Part shown: positions 12,844 through 21,682 of the stretch, piece by piece
How the letters are laid out: the number at the start of each line of letters is the position of its first letter
How positions within the stretch are numbered: position 1 is the stretch's first letter
Assembly: GCF_900176165.1 (NCBI RefSeq)
Contig: NZ_FWWU01000003.1
Coordinates: forward strand, 62,001 to 126,000
From: Deinococcus hopiensis KR-140
GTDB lineage: Bacteria > Deinococcota > Deinococci > Deinococcales > Deinococcaceae
DNA length: 64,000 bases
Reading direction: 5' to 3'
Made by a program: the position numbers and the translations under genes
Notes under the pieces: generated by a model
Told to the model about the DNA's origin: nothing
The model's database searches: none
What the model saw: the letters and a program-made list of their open reading frames with translations, nothing else

Positions 12844-13500
12844 TTAGCGCTTGCTTACGGCCTTGCGGCAGTCGAGGAGGGGCGAGCCCGTACTGTATTC
12901 AGCACTTGCTTGCTGCTTGGTATCCGCTTTAAGCGTTGCGGTGATGGTCGTGACTTGGCGAGTCTTCCAACACTGTGTGCGAAGGACGCCCAACTGGTCA
13001 ATGGTCGCAACCTCCGGTCGGCCCGAACTCCAACGTACCGCTTGGCTCACGCTTGCTGGGGCGTCCAGGAAGATGCGATAGGCCGTCCATTCAGGCCAGC
13101 GTCCACCTTCGTCTCCCCGGGTGGAGCGGATCTGAAAGTCGCGCACCACTGGGGCGTCAGGACGAGGCTGCAATTTGATCGTCAGCGCCGTCGTGCGTGC
13201 AGTGCCGCAAGGCCCTTCTTCGACCTGAATGTTCTTCATGGTAACTGGCTGGTACCAGCGCTTAGAAGCGGTCACGGTGTATCCGCCTGCTGGTTGCCTC
13301 TGGATACTGACCTGAAGGGTATCCCCCGGAGTGCGTGAGGGGGGGATGTTTGCCGTCTCTATACCGAGGACCAGGCCTCGCTCATTCTCCACTGTGACGA
13401 CCAGCGCTGGGATGAAGACTTCCGGGCAGGTAGGGGGAGCGACCTCAGACGTGGGACTGGCGATCAGCGCGAGGGCAAGAGGCCAGAGGAAGGCAGGCAT
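12844..13500 (-). CDS. Secreted hypothetical protein
   Basis: 218 residues. Residues 1-15 (MPAFLWPLALALIAS) form a signal peptide. The mature chain has four cysteines (PTCPEVF, EGPCGTA, TQCWKT, LLDCRK) and an immunoglobulin-like beta pattern near residues 150-205 (VSQAVRWSSGRPEVATIDQL, VTTITATLKADT). That pattern resembles Big2-type domains, in which a value-over-time clause such as PEVATIDQLGVL is typical. A cell-envelope or adhesion role is inferred only. The gene is isolated and convergent with the response regulator. Confidence 0.6.
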   Translation of the reverse strand: MPAFLWPLALALIASPTSEVAPPTCPEVFIPALVVTVENERGLVLGIETANIPPSRTPGDTLQVSIQRQPAGGYTVTASKRWYQPVTMKNIQVEEGPCGTARTTALTIKLQPRPDAPVVRDFQIRSTRGDEGGRWPEWTAYRIFLDAPASVSQAVRWSSGRPEVATIDQLGVLRTQCWKTRQVTTITATLKADTKQQASAEYSTGSPLLDCRKAVSKR

Positions 13501-13599
13501 AGCACACGTTACGTCTTATGCCGATCACGTTGCGCAAGGAGGAGGAGCGTGGACGTCTGAACCTCTGCCCTCAGGCTTCACGTGCGCCGCCAGCAAAAG

Positions 13600-13619
13600 C
13601 CCCCGCTCAGAAGGCGGGG
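13600..13619. repeat. Terminator-like hairpin
   Basis: CCCCCGC-TCAGAAG-GCGGGG. It lies in the 5' region of the proline-rich small gene and resembles the sites at 12797 and 13911. Confidence 0.35.
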
Positions 13620-13689
13620 ATGAAGATGCCTTTAGTGGCATGAATGTTCTCCCATCGACTCGGCCATAGCGTAAGGACTGGAGGTACAT

Positions 13690-13896
13690 ATGACTGGACC
13701 CTACGACCGTCCCCCTGCCCCAGCGACTGATCCCACGGATGTTCCAGCCTCGCTTCCTCAGCAGATGCCAAGCGGAGATGACACCGGCCCAGTGATGGAC
13801 CCACCCGTCAACCCAGATACCCCTGGTCTGCCCGTCCCAAATCCTATGGAGAACCCTGACACTCCTGGGATGCCCATGCCTCTCCCAGCAATGTAG
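13690..13896 (+). CDS. Small proline-rich orphan protein
   Basis: 68 residues, about one third proline, with an internal repeat (NPDTPGLPVPNP, then NPDTPGMPMPLP). It has no hydrophobic segment and is acidic. The ATG follows CTGGAGGTACAT, a good ribosome binding site at the right distance, and a perfect terminator follows 15 bases after the stop, so this is a real transcription unit despite its size. I recognise no family. It is probably intrinsically disordered. Confidence 0.6.
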   Translation: MTGPYDRPPAPATDPTDVPASLPQQMPSGDDTGPVMDPPVNPDTPGLPVPNPMENPDTPGMPMPLPAM

Positions 13897-13910
13897 GTTT
13901 CAGATAGCAA

Positions 13911-13936
13911 AAGCCCCCGCACAGAAGCGGGGGCTT
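13911..13936 (+). terminator. Rho-independent terminator
   Basis: AAGCCCCCGC, loop ACAGAA, GCGGGGGCTT, then GTCGTT. Perfect 10-bp stem just after the proline-rich gene. Confidence 0.75.
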
Positions 13937-14051
13937 GTCGTTGAGGGGAAGAGAGGTGCGTTTTGGCAAAATTGCCGTTTTGCAACTCGCGTAGGAGTTG
14001 AGCAGAACGAAGGTGATCAGAGGTCATCCGGAAATCGGTCGCGGTTTCGGC

Positions 14052-14852
14052 TAGAGGCCGTGTAGCACGCTAAAAAGGTGCGACTGATGGACGAGCAATG
14101 GCCCATCCTCGCTCTCTTATTACCCCCACCCTAAAAGAACACCCGATGTGGTCGTCCACGTCGGGGAGATCAAGAACTGCTCGAAGGTATGTTGTGGGTA
14201 TTGAGAACGGGAGCACAGTGCGCAGGACTTCCTCAGCCCTGATTATCCACCTCAATCCACATGTTTCGAGCGCTTTCAGGAATGGAATGAGCGTGGCGTG
14301 TTTCCTAATATGCTGGAGCGTCTGTATGAACTATTGGAGGATCAAGCGCTGCTTGATCTCCGTGAAGCCTTTATTGACGGCACCTTCAGTACCGCTAAAA
14401 AGGGGGCGCTGATGTCGGGCCTACGAAGAAAGGCAAAGGCACCAAGATCATGGTGGACGCGAGCGGTATACCGCTCGCTGTCCATACCGAAAGTGCGAGT
14501 CCTGCCAAAGTAACCCTGGTGTATGACACTTTGGAAGCCTCTTTTGGCATGGACTTTCCCAAACGACGCATTGGGGACAAGGCCTATGACAGTGATCCTT
14601 TGGATACAGAACTCGCTGCCCTCGGCATCGAGATGACCCGCGCCGAACCGCAAGAGCCGGAAGAAAAAGACGCAGGATGGACGACCACTGCGTCGTTACA
14701 AGCGACGCTGGAAGGTGGAACGAACGATTGACTGGCTGCAGTCCTTTAGGCGTGTTCGGACGCGAGATGAGCGCAAAGCCCAGAACTTCCTGGGCTTCGT
14801 TCAGCTCGCCTGCATCCTCATCCTGCTCCGACGCGTTTCTGGATGATCTCTA
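14052..14852 (+). pseudogene. IS5-family (IS427-like) transposase pseudogene
   Basis: The broken remains of one IS5-group transposase spread over three frames. MDEQWPILALLLPPP begins near 14087. VLRTG and FIDGTFSTAKKG (first catalytic Asp) follow, then VDASGIPLAVHTESASPAKV, IGDKAYDSDPLD (second Asp) and, in yet another frame, RRYKRRWKVERTIDWLQSFR with the catalytic Glu, ending in LGFVQLACILILLRR. At least three frameshifts make it inactive. The ends are imperfectly inverted (TAGAGGCCGTGTAGCACGC at 14052; the complement of the right end is TAGAGATCATCCAGAAACGC). Confidence 0.8.
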
Positions 14853-14960
14853 GTAGTCTGATTCAGAAAAACGTTGACAGTTGGGGAGAATGCCAGGAGG
14901 GCACGGGCTGGGCCATTCTCCTCTGCAGAAATGTCAAAGGACCTCTGAATCAGACCACTA
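14851..14960. mobile_element. 110-bp foldback element (MITE type B)
   Basis: TAGTAGTCTGATTCAGA (14851-14867) and TCTGAATCAGACCACTA (14944-14960) are 17-bp terminal inverted repeats with one mismatch. Inside them GTTGACAG...GGAGAATG pairs with CATTCTCC...TGTCAA, so almost the whole element can fold back. There is no coding capacity. It begins and ends in TA. I find no second copy in this window. Confidence 0.65.
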
Positions 14961-15945
14961 GAGCATTTGTCATAATAAAGGAATGAAGCCAGTCGGGGGT
15001 CGAGGATCAGTCTGGATTTGCGAGAACGAGTGGTGGCGGCGGTAGAAGGAGGACAGAGCTGGCAAGAAGTCGCCCGGTTGTACCGAATGCGCGTCGAAAC
15101 CGTTGATACATATCTGGAAAAGCAGCGCTTGGGAACATTCCACGAAGTGGGTCGGTCTTCTGGACGTCCTCCACGTGTCACACCCCTCCACGAACAGCAG
15201 CTCTTGAAACAACTTGAAACGCATCGGGACGCGACCTTGATCGAGCATGCTCGCATGCTCGAAGAAGCGACAGGCCTGAAGATCAGTTTTAAAACGGTGG
15301 ACCGGGTGTTTCGCAAGCACCACATCACCCATAAAAAAAACGCTGGTCGCGAGCGAACGAAGTGAAGAGCACAGACGGCAGTTTCTAAATGATCTAGTTC
15401 CCTATCTCACGCATCCAGAACAATTGGTCTTTCTAGACGAGAGTGGTTTTCATACAGCAATGACACGTGGGTACGCCCGTGCCCACCGTTCTGAGCGAGC
15501 TCAGGGCCATGTTCCTAGGAATCACGGACGCAATCAGACGTTGATTTGCGCCCGACAACTTACGGGACCCATGGTCCCGTTCGTCCTGACTGGGGCGGTC
15601 AATGGTTCAGCGTTCGAATGGTACGTCCGCCACCTGCTCTGTCCTGCCTGTAAGGCAGGACAGGTCGTTGTCATGGACAATCTGTCTTCTCATCATCGAG
15701 CCTCCGTTCGCGTGCTCATTGAAGCACGAGGGTGTCAGCTCTTGTTCCTTCCCCCCTATAGTCCCGACTTGGGTCCCATTGAAATGATGTTCTCCAAGAT
15801 CAAAGCCGTCGTAAGAGCAAAGGCCTGCCGAACCATCGACAGTCTCATCTCTACTCTTGGAACTGCTTTGCAAGCGGTTCGCGCGTAGGACATTACTGCC
15901 TGGTTCCGGCATGCCTACCCTTCGGCGTCTTTATGACAAATGCTC
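14961..15945 (+). mobile_element. IS630-family insertion sequence (985 bp)
   Basis: Perfect 15-bp terminal inverted repeats GAGCATTTGTCATAA (14961-14975) and TTATGACAAATGCTC (15931-15945), each flanked by TA, the standard target of IS630/Tc1-mariner elements. It encodes a two-frame transposase. It is inserted at the right TA of the foldback element 14851-14960. The outer 11 bp equal the ends of five MITE copies in the window. Confidence 0.9.
15018..15888 (+). CDS. IS630-family transposase, two frames joined at an A8 run
   Basis: Frame 1 (15018-15365) carries the helix-turn-helix part (EGGQSWQEVARLYRM) and a winged-helix part ending ITHKKN. Frame 2 (catalytic, ATG at 15424, stop 15888) carries the DDE domain: VFLDESGF (first Asp), VVMDNLSSHH (second Asp) and LPPYSPDLGPIEMMFSKIK (catalytic Glu). 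Eight adenines at 15333-15340 lie at the junction. Removing one base gives HKKTLVASERSEEHRRQFL, which matches the family through the join. Slippage on the A-run is the likely expression mode, as known for some IS630 elements; a plain inactivating frameshift is the alternative. The first start is uncertain (TTG at 15018). Confidence 0.8.
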
Positions 15946-16210
15946 TAGTAGATCCAATGCGCGGAGCGCAGGGCAAGCCCCATTATCATACCCACCGGTG
16001 AAATCGGCGGCGGGACATACCCCAGGCTGGCTTGCAACTGGCGGCAGTTATAGAGGCCTGCGATAAAGAAATCGATGTGCCGTTGGGGGAGGAGTAGGGC
16101 GCTGTCAGACGTCGTGCGGCGGCCTATCTTCTCTTCCGCGCCGGGTTGCAAGTCCTGGGTGCATACAATCCGGCCAATGCTAGAAAACATCAGCTTGACC
16201 GGGAGAGCCT

Positions 16211-16984
16211 ATGAAACGTAACCCTATTCGGCAAGGCTTGCTGCTGACCCTCCTCCTCATCTCTGCTTCAGCACAAGCCGCCAGCCTTACCGTCTTCGCC
16301 GCAGCCTCGTTGACCGACGCCTTTACTGAACTCGGGAAGGCCTTTGACGCCGGAACGGGCAATACCACCACGTTCCAGTTTGCGGGCTCGCAGGCGCTGA
16401 GAACCCAGCTGGAAAATGGAGCCCGCGCGGACGTTTACGCCAGTGCCAACGCGGCGCAGTTCAATCCGCTCGTCCAGGCCGGACTCCTGAATGCCGGTCA
16501 ACCTTTCGTGAGCAACAGGCTGGCGATCATCACCCAGAAGAACAACCGGCGGGTTAAGACGCTCACAGACCTGCTCCGGCCAGGTGTCAAGCTGGTGATT
16601 GCCGACAAGGCCGTTCCGGCGGGAGATTACACCCGGCGGATGCTGACCGCCATCGACAAGTCTGGGACCTACGGCAGGGACTTCTCGGCGCGGCTGTTGC
16701 AAAACGTCGTGAGCGAGGAGCCAAACGTACGGCAGGTGGCGCTGAAGGTGCAACTCGGCGAGGCTGACGCCGCGGTGGTCTACATCACCGACGTCACACC
16801 GGGTCTGAAAGCGGCGGTCCGGGTCATTGCCCTGCCGTCCCGATTCAATCAGCGCGCCAGTTATCCTATCGCCACCCTCAAAAGATCGGGAAACGCCGAC
16901 ACGGCGCGGGCATTTGTGAACTTTGTACTGTCTCCCGGTGGACAGAAGATTCTGAGGAAGTGGGGCTTTCTCCGTCCCCTGTGA
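16211..16984 (+). CDS. modA: Molybdate ABC transporter substrate-binding protein ModA
   Basis: 257 residues with a signal peptide (1-23, LLLTLLLISASAQA). The mature start SLTVFAAASLTDAFTELGKAF is the hallmark of ModA. Other family segments are FAGSQALRTQLENGARADVY, ADKAVPAGDYTRRML and EADAAVVYITDV. It binds molybdate or tungstate outside the membrane for delivery to ModB/ModC. The ATG follows GGGAGAG with proper spacing. No modB or modC follows, which is unusual: the next kilobase is IS debris. The protein may feed a transporter elsewhere or be stranded after a rearrangement. Confidence 0.9.
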   Translation: MKRNPIRQGLLLTLLLISASAQAASLTVFAAASLTDAFTELGKAFDAGTGNTTTFQFAGSQALRTQLENGARADVYASANAAQFNPLVQAGLLNAGQPFVSNRLAIITQKNNRRVKTLTDLLRPGVKLVIADKAVPAGDYTRRMLTAIDKSGTYGRDFSARLLQNVVSEEPNVRQVALKVQLGEADAAVVYITDVTPGLKAAVRVIALPSRFNQRASYPIATLKRSGNADTARAFVNFVLSPGGQKILRKWGFLRPL

Positions 16985-17279
16985 TAGGACCTTTGGATCA
17001 TCCGCTTCACCAGGAACGTTCCGGTATACGTGGCGTTCAGGGACGTCAAGCGAGGAGTGGCGTGCCCTGTGCCCGAGGCTCCGGCTACCGATGCAGTGCG
17101 GCTCGGACCATGGGCTTCACGGTCCTTTGATAGGGATGAAGATAAGCTCCGAGGATGAGGGCTGCTACCCTGATTTGGCACCATACATATTAAGAGCTTG
17201 GAGTTGCATATTGCCAGGCCAAACATTCAATTAAGTTCCCACGCTGGCGTATCACCTGGCGCAAAAGTAAAGGAAAGTC
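16985..17279. other. Region downstream of modA, no gene seen
   Basis: This is where modB would be expected, but I see no permease-like frame and no hydrophobic segments on the plus strand. Confidence 0.4.
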
Positions 17280-17780
17280 AACCTTGGAGATCATTGACAC
17301 AACCGAGTTTTCTCATACGACGATCAGTACTTTGATTGCTGCCTACAAGCCCAACGGCGAATAGAATCTCCTGGGTAAACGTCAGTTTAACAAGTATGAT
17401 CCTGCTCTCAATCCAGTGCGGCAGGAGGAATTATTTCGGGCACTCCAGAGACCACCTGTTTCGGGCGGTCTCTGGACCAGCAAAAAGGTCCAGAGACATA
17501 TCCAGGAGTATTTTAGAATCGAATTGACAGAGGTGTGTGGCTGGGACTATTTGAAAAGACTTGGCTTTATTTTTCAGACTCTTTGGCTGACTCATGTGGA
17601 GGCCACTTTTCTCGAAGAACAGGGAGCGCCTCACGGATGGGGAGCTTCCTCAAGGGAGCGTCTCTCCATCCACGTGGTATCAACTCATCCCGGAAGAGGA
17701 GGGTGCCCTGCTTTGGGATGAAGTGTTGGTGGAAACAGGTCTGCCTCATCAGGGAGTTGGCCCGGTAAGGCGCTGGAACT
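17280..17780 (+). pseudogene. IS630-type transposase N-terminal remnant (winged-helix branch)
   Basis: Pieces in several frames match the N-terminal half of the winged-helix IS630 branch. TTEFSHTTISTLIAAYK is a helix-turn-helix. GGLWTSKKVQRHIQEYFRIE followed by GWDYLKRLGF is the winged helix. EEEGALLWDEVLVETGL corresponds to the first DDE strand with its Asp. There are stops and at least two frameshifts, and the catalytic C-terminus is missing. It is a different branch from the IS630 at 14961. Confidence 0.55.
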
Positions 17781-17964
17781 GGAGAACGGCAGCTTCACTT
17801 CACGCTTACGGCGGTCGCGGCTTTCCTTGTCCTGCTGCAGGACACGTGTTCCTGCCAGAACATCACGGGAAGCCTTAGCCATGGAAATAGGAGAGCGCAG
17901 TGGGCTCCTCTGGGAGAGCGCCACCCGCGTAAGAGGAGCAGGGCGTCCTGACGCCACGCCGCTT

Positions 17965-18000
17965 CAGTTTCTCCCCGCACTTTAGTGCGGGGAGAAACTG
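17965..18000. terminator. Perfect 16-bp hairpin
   Basis: CAGTTTCTCCCCGCAC, loop TTTA, GTGCGGGGAGAAACTG. It lies about 70 bases beyond the stop of the minus-strand gene 18071-18784, at its 3' side. It may be that gene's terminator or an element end; no long T-run is present on either strand. Confidence 0.5.
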
Positions 18001-18070
18001 CGGGGAGGTCTGGGATGCAATCACTCCGTTCCCACCGCCCTTTTTATTTTGCTGGTCGTTGAGTTATGCC

Positions 18071-18784
18071 CTACTTGCGGCAGGAGAGGTTGACGCGGAA
18101 GCTGGGATCTGGGACCGTGAAGCCCACCTTCACGCCGCGGTCTGTGCGCACCTTTTTCTCCACCTCGAGTTGGAATTTCTGGGGGGCGTAGGCCGAGACC
18201 GCGGCGGCGTCCATCTTGCTTTCGGGATAGATTTTGAACTCGTAGACCGTGCCGCCGCCCTGCAGCATCTTGGCGTAGGTTTTGGTCTGCCAGCCCTCGC
18301 GCCAGCTTTTGCTCCAGCTGTTGCCGTCGGCGAAATCGATCTCCACTGCGCCGTTGTAATTGATGCCCGCGTTGTCCATCGTCAGGGTTTCGGTGGTCCC
18401 GTTGCGGATTTCCAGCGTCACGCCCCAACCTTCGCCGTAGTACTGGTCCTGCACGCGCTGCACCTTGGTGACGCGCAGACGCCAGATGCCGTTGAACAGC
18501 CACTCGTTGACGCAGCCCTCGACGCTGGCCTTCTGGCCCGCTCCGCCCGCCCCATTGCCCTGGGCGTTGGGGCTCGCCGCGCTCCCCGTACCCAGCCGCA
18601 CCACCGTGCCCGAGGTGTTCACCGCTACGCCGAGTGAGGGCAACACGCTAAGCGGCACGTAGGTCTTGCCGTTGAGAACCACCGGTTTTTCGGAGGAGGG
18701 CTTGCCGTTGACGAAGAGCGTCTGGGCCGAGGCGACGGAGGTGAGGGTGGCAATGAGCAGCAGGGTGAGGGGCGCAGTACGCAT
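18071..18784 (-). CDS. Secreted protein with copper amine oxidase N-terminal-like domain
   Basis: 237 residues with a signal peptide (1-20, MRTAPLTLLLIATLTSVASA). Residues about 21-66 (LFVNGKPSSEKPVVLNGKTY followed by VPLSVLPSLGVAV) match the copper amine oxidase N-terminal/stalk-type domain, a copper-free module widespread in secreted proteins of Firmicutes and Deinococcota. A glycine-rich linker follows (about 68-85), then a beta-rich domain (about 88-237) with two cysteines (VEGCVNEW, NLSCRK) resembling DUF4352-type immunoglobulin-like folds. Wall-associated binding is the best guess. No enzymatic motif is present. Confidence 0.7.
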   Translation of the reverse strand: MRTAPLTLLLIATLTSVASAQTLFVNGKPSSEKPVVLNGKTYVPLSVLPSLGVAVNTSGTVVRLGTGSAASPNAQGNGAGGAGQKASVEGCVNEWLFNGIWRLRVTKVQRVQDQYYGEGWGVTLEIRNGTTETLTMDNAGINYNGAVEIDFADGNSWSKSWREGWQTKTYAKMLQGGGTVYEFKIYPESKMDAAAVSAYAPQKFQLEVEKKVRTDRGVKVGFTVPDPSFRVNLSCRK

Positions 18785-18817
18785 GGAGGTCTCCTTGAGG
18801 CGAGGGGAAGGCGGGAA

Positions 18818-19024
18818 TCAGGGGTGGGGTTCGGATGGAGCCAGGGGCGCGTCCCGGTCGCGCAGGTGCAGGCCGTCGCGCTCGTCCAGAAAGTGGGAGA
18901 AATCCTGCAGGCTCCCGAAATACTGTTCTGGGCCGCCCAGCAGCGGTGACAACGCCACGCGCCAGTCTGTGGGGGAAGCGCCGTCGTTCCAGAGCCGCAG
19001 CACGTAAAACTGTTCTCGCCTCAT
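18818..19024 (-). CDS. Small conserved hypothetical protein
   Basis: About 68 residues from the ATG of MRREQFYVLRLWNDGASPTD. The pattern (EQFYVLRLW...WRVAL...GPEQYFGSLQDFSHFL) is one I have seen in small proteins across Deinococcota, Cyanobacteria and Chloroflexi, with no assigned function. An upstream start at 19051 is possible. The gene lies 33 bases upstream of the secreted-protein start, on the same strand, so they may be cotranscribed. Confidence 0.55.
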   Translation of the reverse strand: MRREQFYVLRLWNDGASPTDWRVALSPLLGGPEQYFGSLQDFSHFLDERDGLHLRDRDAPLAPSEPHP

Positions 19025-19144
19025 GCCCCACCCTAGTAAGGGGGGCGTCAATTCCGCGTCAAAAGCCTGCTGGAGGCGGAGCCAATCCGGCGCAGGGGGT
19101 TTCCCAGTGAGGCTGACGTCCCCATCTTTGCGCTCCTCCGCTGT

Positions 19145-21517
19145 TCAGCTCGTGGTCCAGCCCTGCTCCACCTGCGTGAGGTAGGCGGCCCGTAAGGTCC
19201 GGCTCAGCCCCTGCGCCTGTACCCGGGCGCACGCCTCCGCCTCAGCGTGCAGACGGACTGCCTCTTCTCGCTGCCCCTGGCCCTCGTGCCACGCGGCCCA
19301 GAGGGTCAGGGCAGTGACCTCCTCACGCGGCAGGGCCGCCCGGATTGCCTGAAGCTCTGCCGCCTCTACGGCCTGCGTGGCCGTCCAGCCACGCAGGGAG
19401 GCCCGCAGCTGGGCCAGGTCCATCAGGGCGCGGGCCAGGGGGACGGCGGCCTCGCTCCCGGTGGTGCTCGCCCAGGTGAAGGTGGCCTTATCCTGGGTGA
19501 ACAGGGCGAGTTCGGCCCGGCACTCCTCGCGCTGGGCCTCCATGCCCACCTCCTGCATCGCGGCGAGCAGGTGACGTTGGGGCGCGTCCCCCCGAATCAC
19601 GCCGAGCAATGTCAGGTTGTGCGCCGTCAGTAAAATCTGGCGCGGTTCTCCCAGGGCCACGGCCGCGGCGTGGGCCTGTTCATATCTGCGGTGGGCCTCC
19701 TCCTGCTGGCCGCAGCGCCGCGCAATGTCGGCCAGGACCCCCAGGGCCGTGACGGCGGCCGGCATGGATCCCTGCGCCGTCAGCTCCAGCACCTCGCCCG
19801 CGGTGTTCCACGCCTCTCCGAAATGACCCTGTGTGTGGTGCAGGTGTGCCAGTGCCGAGAGCGCCTGGGCCTCCAGAGCGACGGCCCCGGTTTCCCGGAA
19901 GATCAGGGCCGCCTCGCGGAAGCCTTCCCCTGCGCGGGACCATCGCCCTGCACGAAGGGCAGTGGTGGCCAGGTTGTACAGCACCTGGGCCGTCATGCTG
20001 CGCGGCGCGTGGGCGCGGCTGAGCGTCAGGCAGGCCTCCTGCTGTTCCAGGGCTTCCGGCAATCGGTCCGACGTGCCGTAAACTCCGCCCAGCGAGGAAT
20101 GTGCCCGCAGGCGGGTCTCGACTGTCCGGGCTTCCAGGGCGCGCAGCAGCGCCTCCTCCGCTCCGGACAAGTGGCCCTGAAAATACAGCGTAATCCCGCG
20201 CATCAGTTCGGCCTCTGCCCGCCACTCGGGTTCGCCCACCCGCAGCGCGAGGGAAAGCGCCTCTTCAGCCCAGTTCAGCGCTGTTTCCAAGTCACCGCCG
20301 GTCCGCGCCGCGCTCATCCGCTGGCGGTACAGTTGGAAGTAGAGGGCATCATCCTGAGACGCGAAGGCGAGGGCCGCGAGCTGCGCGTTCAAGACTTCCA
20401 GTTCTGCCAAGTCCCGCGTCAACTCGGCCTGGGAAAAAAGCAGACCGAGGGCCCGGGCCTGGTCAGTGACCGGGGGACTGTATTCCAGGGCGCGGCGGGC
20501 CAGGCGGGCCGCGTCTGGCGTTCCCCGAACGGCCGAGGCCGCGCGCACCAGCACCGTCCCCGCCTCGGTGGGCCGTCCAGCCCGGAGGAGGTGATCGGCC
20601 ACCGCTTCGTCCGGTCCGCCGAGTTCCTCGAGCGCCTGCGCCGCTCGGCGGTGCAACACAGTCAGCACAGTGGGGGCCAGCACCGGCCTGGGAAGTTGCG
20701 CCTCCCGCAGTCTGTCCAGGTTCACCGCTACGGTCAGCGGATCTTGATCCAACATTCGGGCGAGCAGCTCGGGGCGCTCACCTCCCGCGACCTCCACCGC
20801 CTGCCGGAGCGTCAGGAGGGCCACGCCCTCCGGCTCCGCTCCGCCTGGGGGCGCGGCCAGACAGCGCGCGAGTTCCACCGTCTCGGGCAGGGGAGAAGCG
20901 TTCATCTCGCGGCGTAGCTGCTCACGCAGCGTCTCAAACTGCGAGAGGGCCTCTTGCGCCTGCCCCCGTTCGACTTCCAGGCGCATCAACTCCCGGCACG
21001 CGCTCTCGTGCAGGGGATCAAGCCGCAGCAGCAGCTTCAGCCGCTCGGCAGCCAGATCGATCTCACCCTCCGCCAGCCGGGTCAGGGCCGTATCGAACAG
21101 CAGGGTACGCCGCAGCAGAGACAGGCGCTGGCGTTCCAGCTCCAGCCATTCCACGAAGGGGTCAGGCAGATGTTCCAGACCTTCGAGCAGCGTGGCCGAG
21201 AGCGCCTCCAACGCGCGTTCACGTCCTGCAGCGTCCAGCGGGGTATCGAGAAAGGCCACGTCGGTCTGGACGTGCACCCGCAGCTGCGCCTCGTCACTCC
21301 ACCACTGCGCCGCGCCCGGGAGTTTGCGCAGCAGGTAAAGGTGCTGGCGCAGGGTGGCGCTGCCCTCTCCTGGCCACAGCAGTTCCGTCGCCTCGGCCCG
21401 GCTGGCCGGGCCCCGCAACGCCAGCCAGCACAGCAGGCCGAGCGGTTTGCCCCGCACCGACAGAGGCTGCGAACCGTAGCGGATTTGCGGTACTCCCAGG
21501 GCGTTCAAGCTGAGCAT
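19145..21517 (-). CDS. BTAD/TPR transcriptional regulator (SARP-like)
   Basis: About 790 residues. The N-terminus (LNALGVPQIRYGSQPLSVRG, then CWLALRG...TELLWPGEGSATLRQHLYLL) is an OmpR/SARP-type winged helix. The following 150 residues form a bacterial transcriptional activation domain (ESACRELMRLEVERGQAQEA, LSQFETLREQL). The rest is a long TPR superhelix (repeats such as LRAHSSLGGVYGTSDRLPEA and AQALSALAHLHHTQGHFGEA). There is no NB-ARC ATPase. The ATG at 21517 with GAGGGGG upstream is preferred to the GTG at 21535. Such regulators are numerous in Deinococcus and mostly uncharacterised; the target is unknown. Confidence 0.8.
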   Translation of the reverse strand: MLSLNALGVPQIRYGSQPLSVRGKPLGLLCWLALRGPASRAEATELLWPGEGSATLRQHLYLLRKLPGAAQWWSDEAQLRVHVQTDVAFLDTPLDAAGRERALEALSATLLEGLEHLPDPFVEWLELERQRLSLLRRTLLFDTALTRLAEGEIDLAAERLKLLLRLDPLHESACRELMRLEVERGQAQEALSQFETLREQLRREMNASPLPETVELARCLAAPPGGAEPEGVALLTLRQAVEVAGGERPELLARMLDQDPLTVAVNLDRLREAQLPRPVLAPTVLTVLHRRAAQALEELGGPDEAVADHLLRAGRPTEAGTVLVRAASAVRGTPDAARLARRALEYSPPVTDQARALGLLFSQAELTRDLAELEVLNAQLAALAFASQDDALYFQLYRQRMSAARTGGDLETALNWAEEALSLALRVGEPEWRAEAELMRGITLYFQGHLSGAEEALLRALEARTVETRLRAHSSLGGVYGTSDRLPEALEQQEACLTLSRAHAPRSMTAQVLYNLATTALRAGRWSRAGEGFREAALIFRETGAVALEAQALSALAHLHHTQGHFGEAWNTAGEVLELTAQGSMPAAVTALGVLADIARRCGQQEEAHRRYEQAHAAAVALGEPRQILLTAHNLTLLGVIRGDAPQRHLLAAMQEVGMEAQREECRAELALFTQDKATFTWASTTGSEAAVPLARALMDLAQLRASLRGWTATQAVEAAELQAIRAALPREEVTALTLWAAWHEGQGQREEAVRLHAEAEACARVQAQGLSRTLRAAYLTQVEQGWTTS

Positions 21518-21682
21518 ACGTTTCTTCCCCCTCACCTCAGGCCAGCGGAAGTCCAGACGCCGTCTTTCGCTCAGCGTACTCCGGGCACCGGGGTGGGGAA
21601 AAGAAGGGGGCTGCGCAGGTCATCCCGGTGCGACCACCCCAGTACCCGTGCTGAACGGCCGGGCAGCCGTTCTCGTCGGCGG

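Noticed and set aside
15945..16190. Minus-strand 81-codon frame upstream of modA
   Set aside because: It begins inside the IS630 end, shows no family motif, and has no ribosome binding site.
19670..20917. Plus-strand open frame of 415 codons over the BTAD regulator
   Set aside because: It lies antisense to TPR repeats; no domain or start signal is seen.
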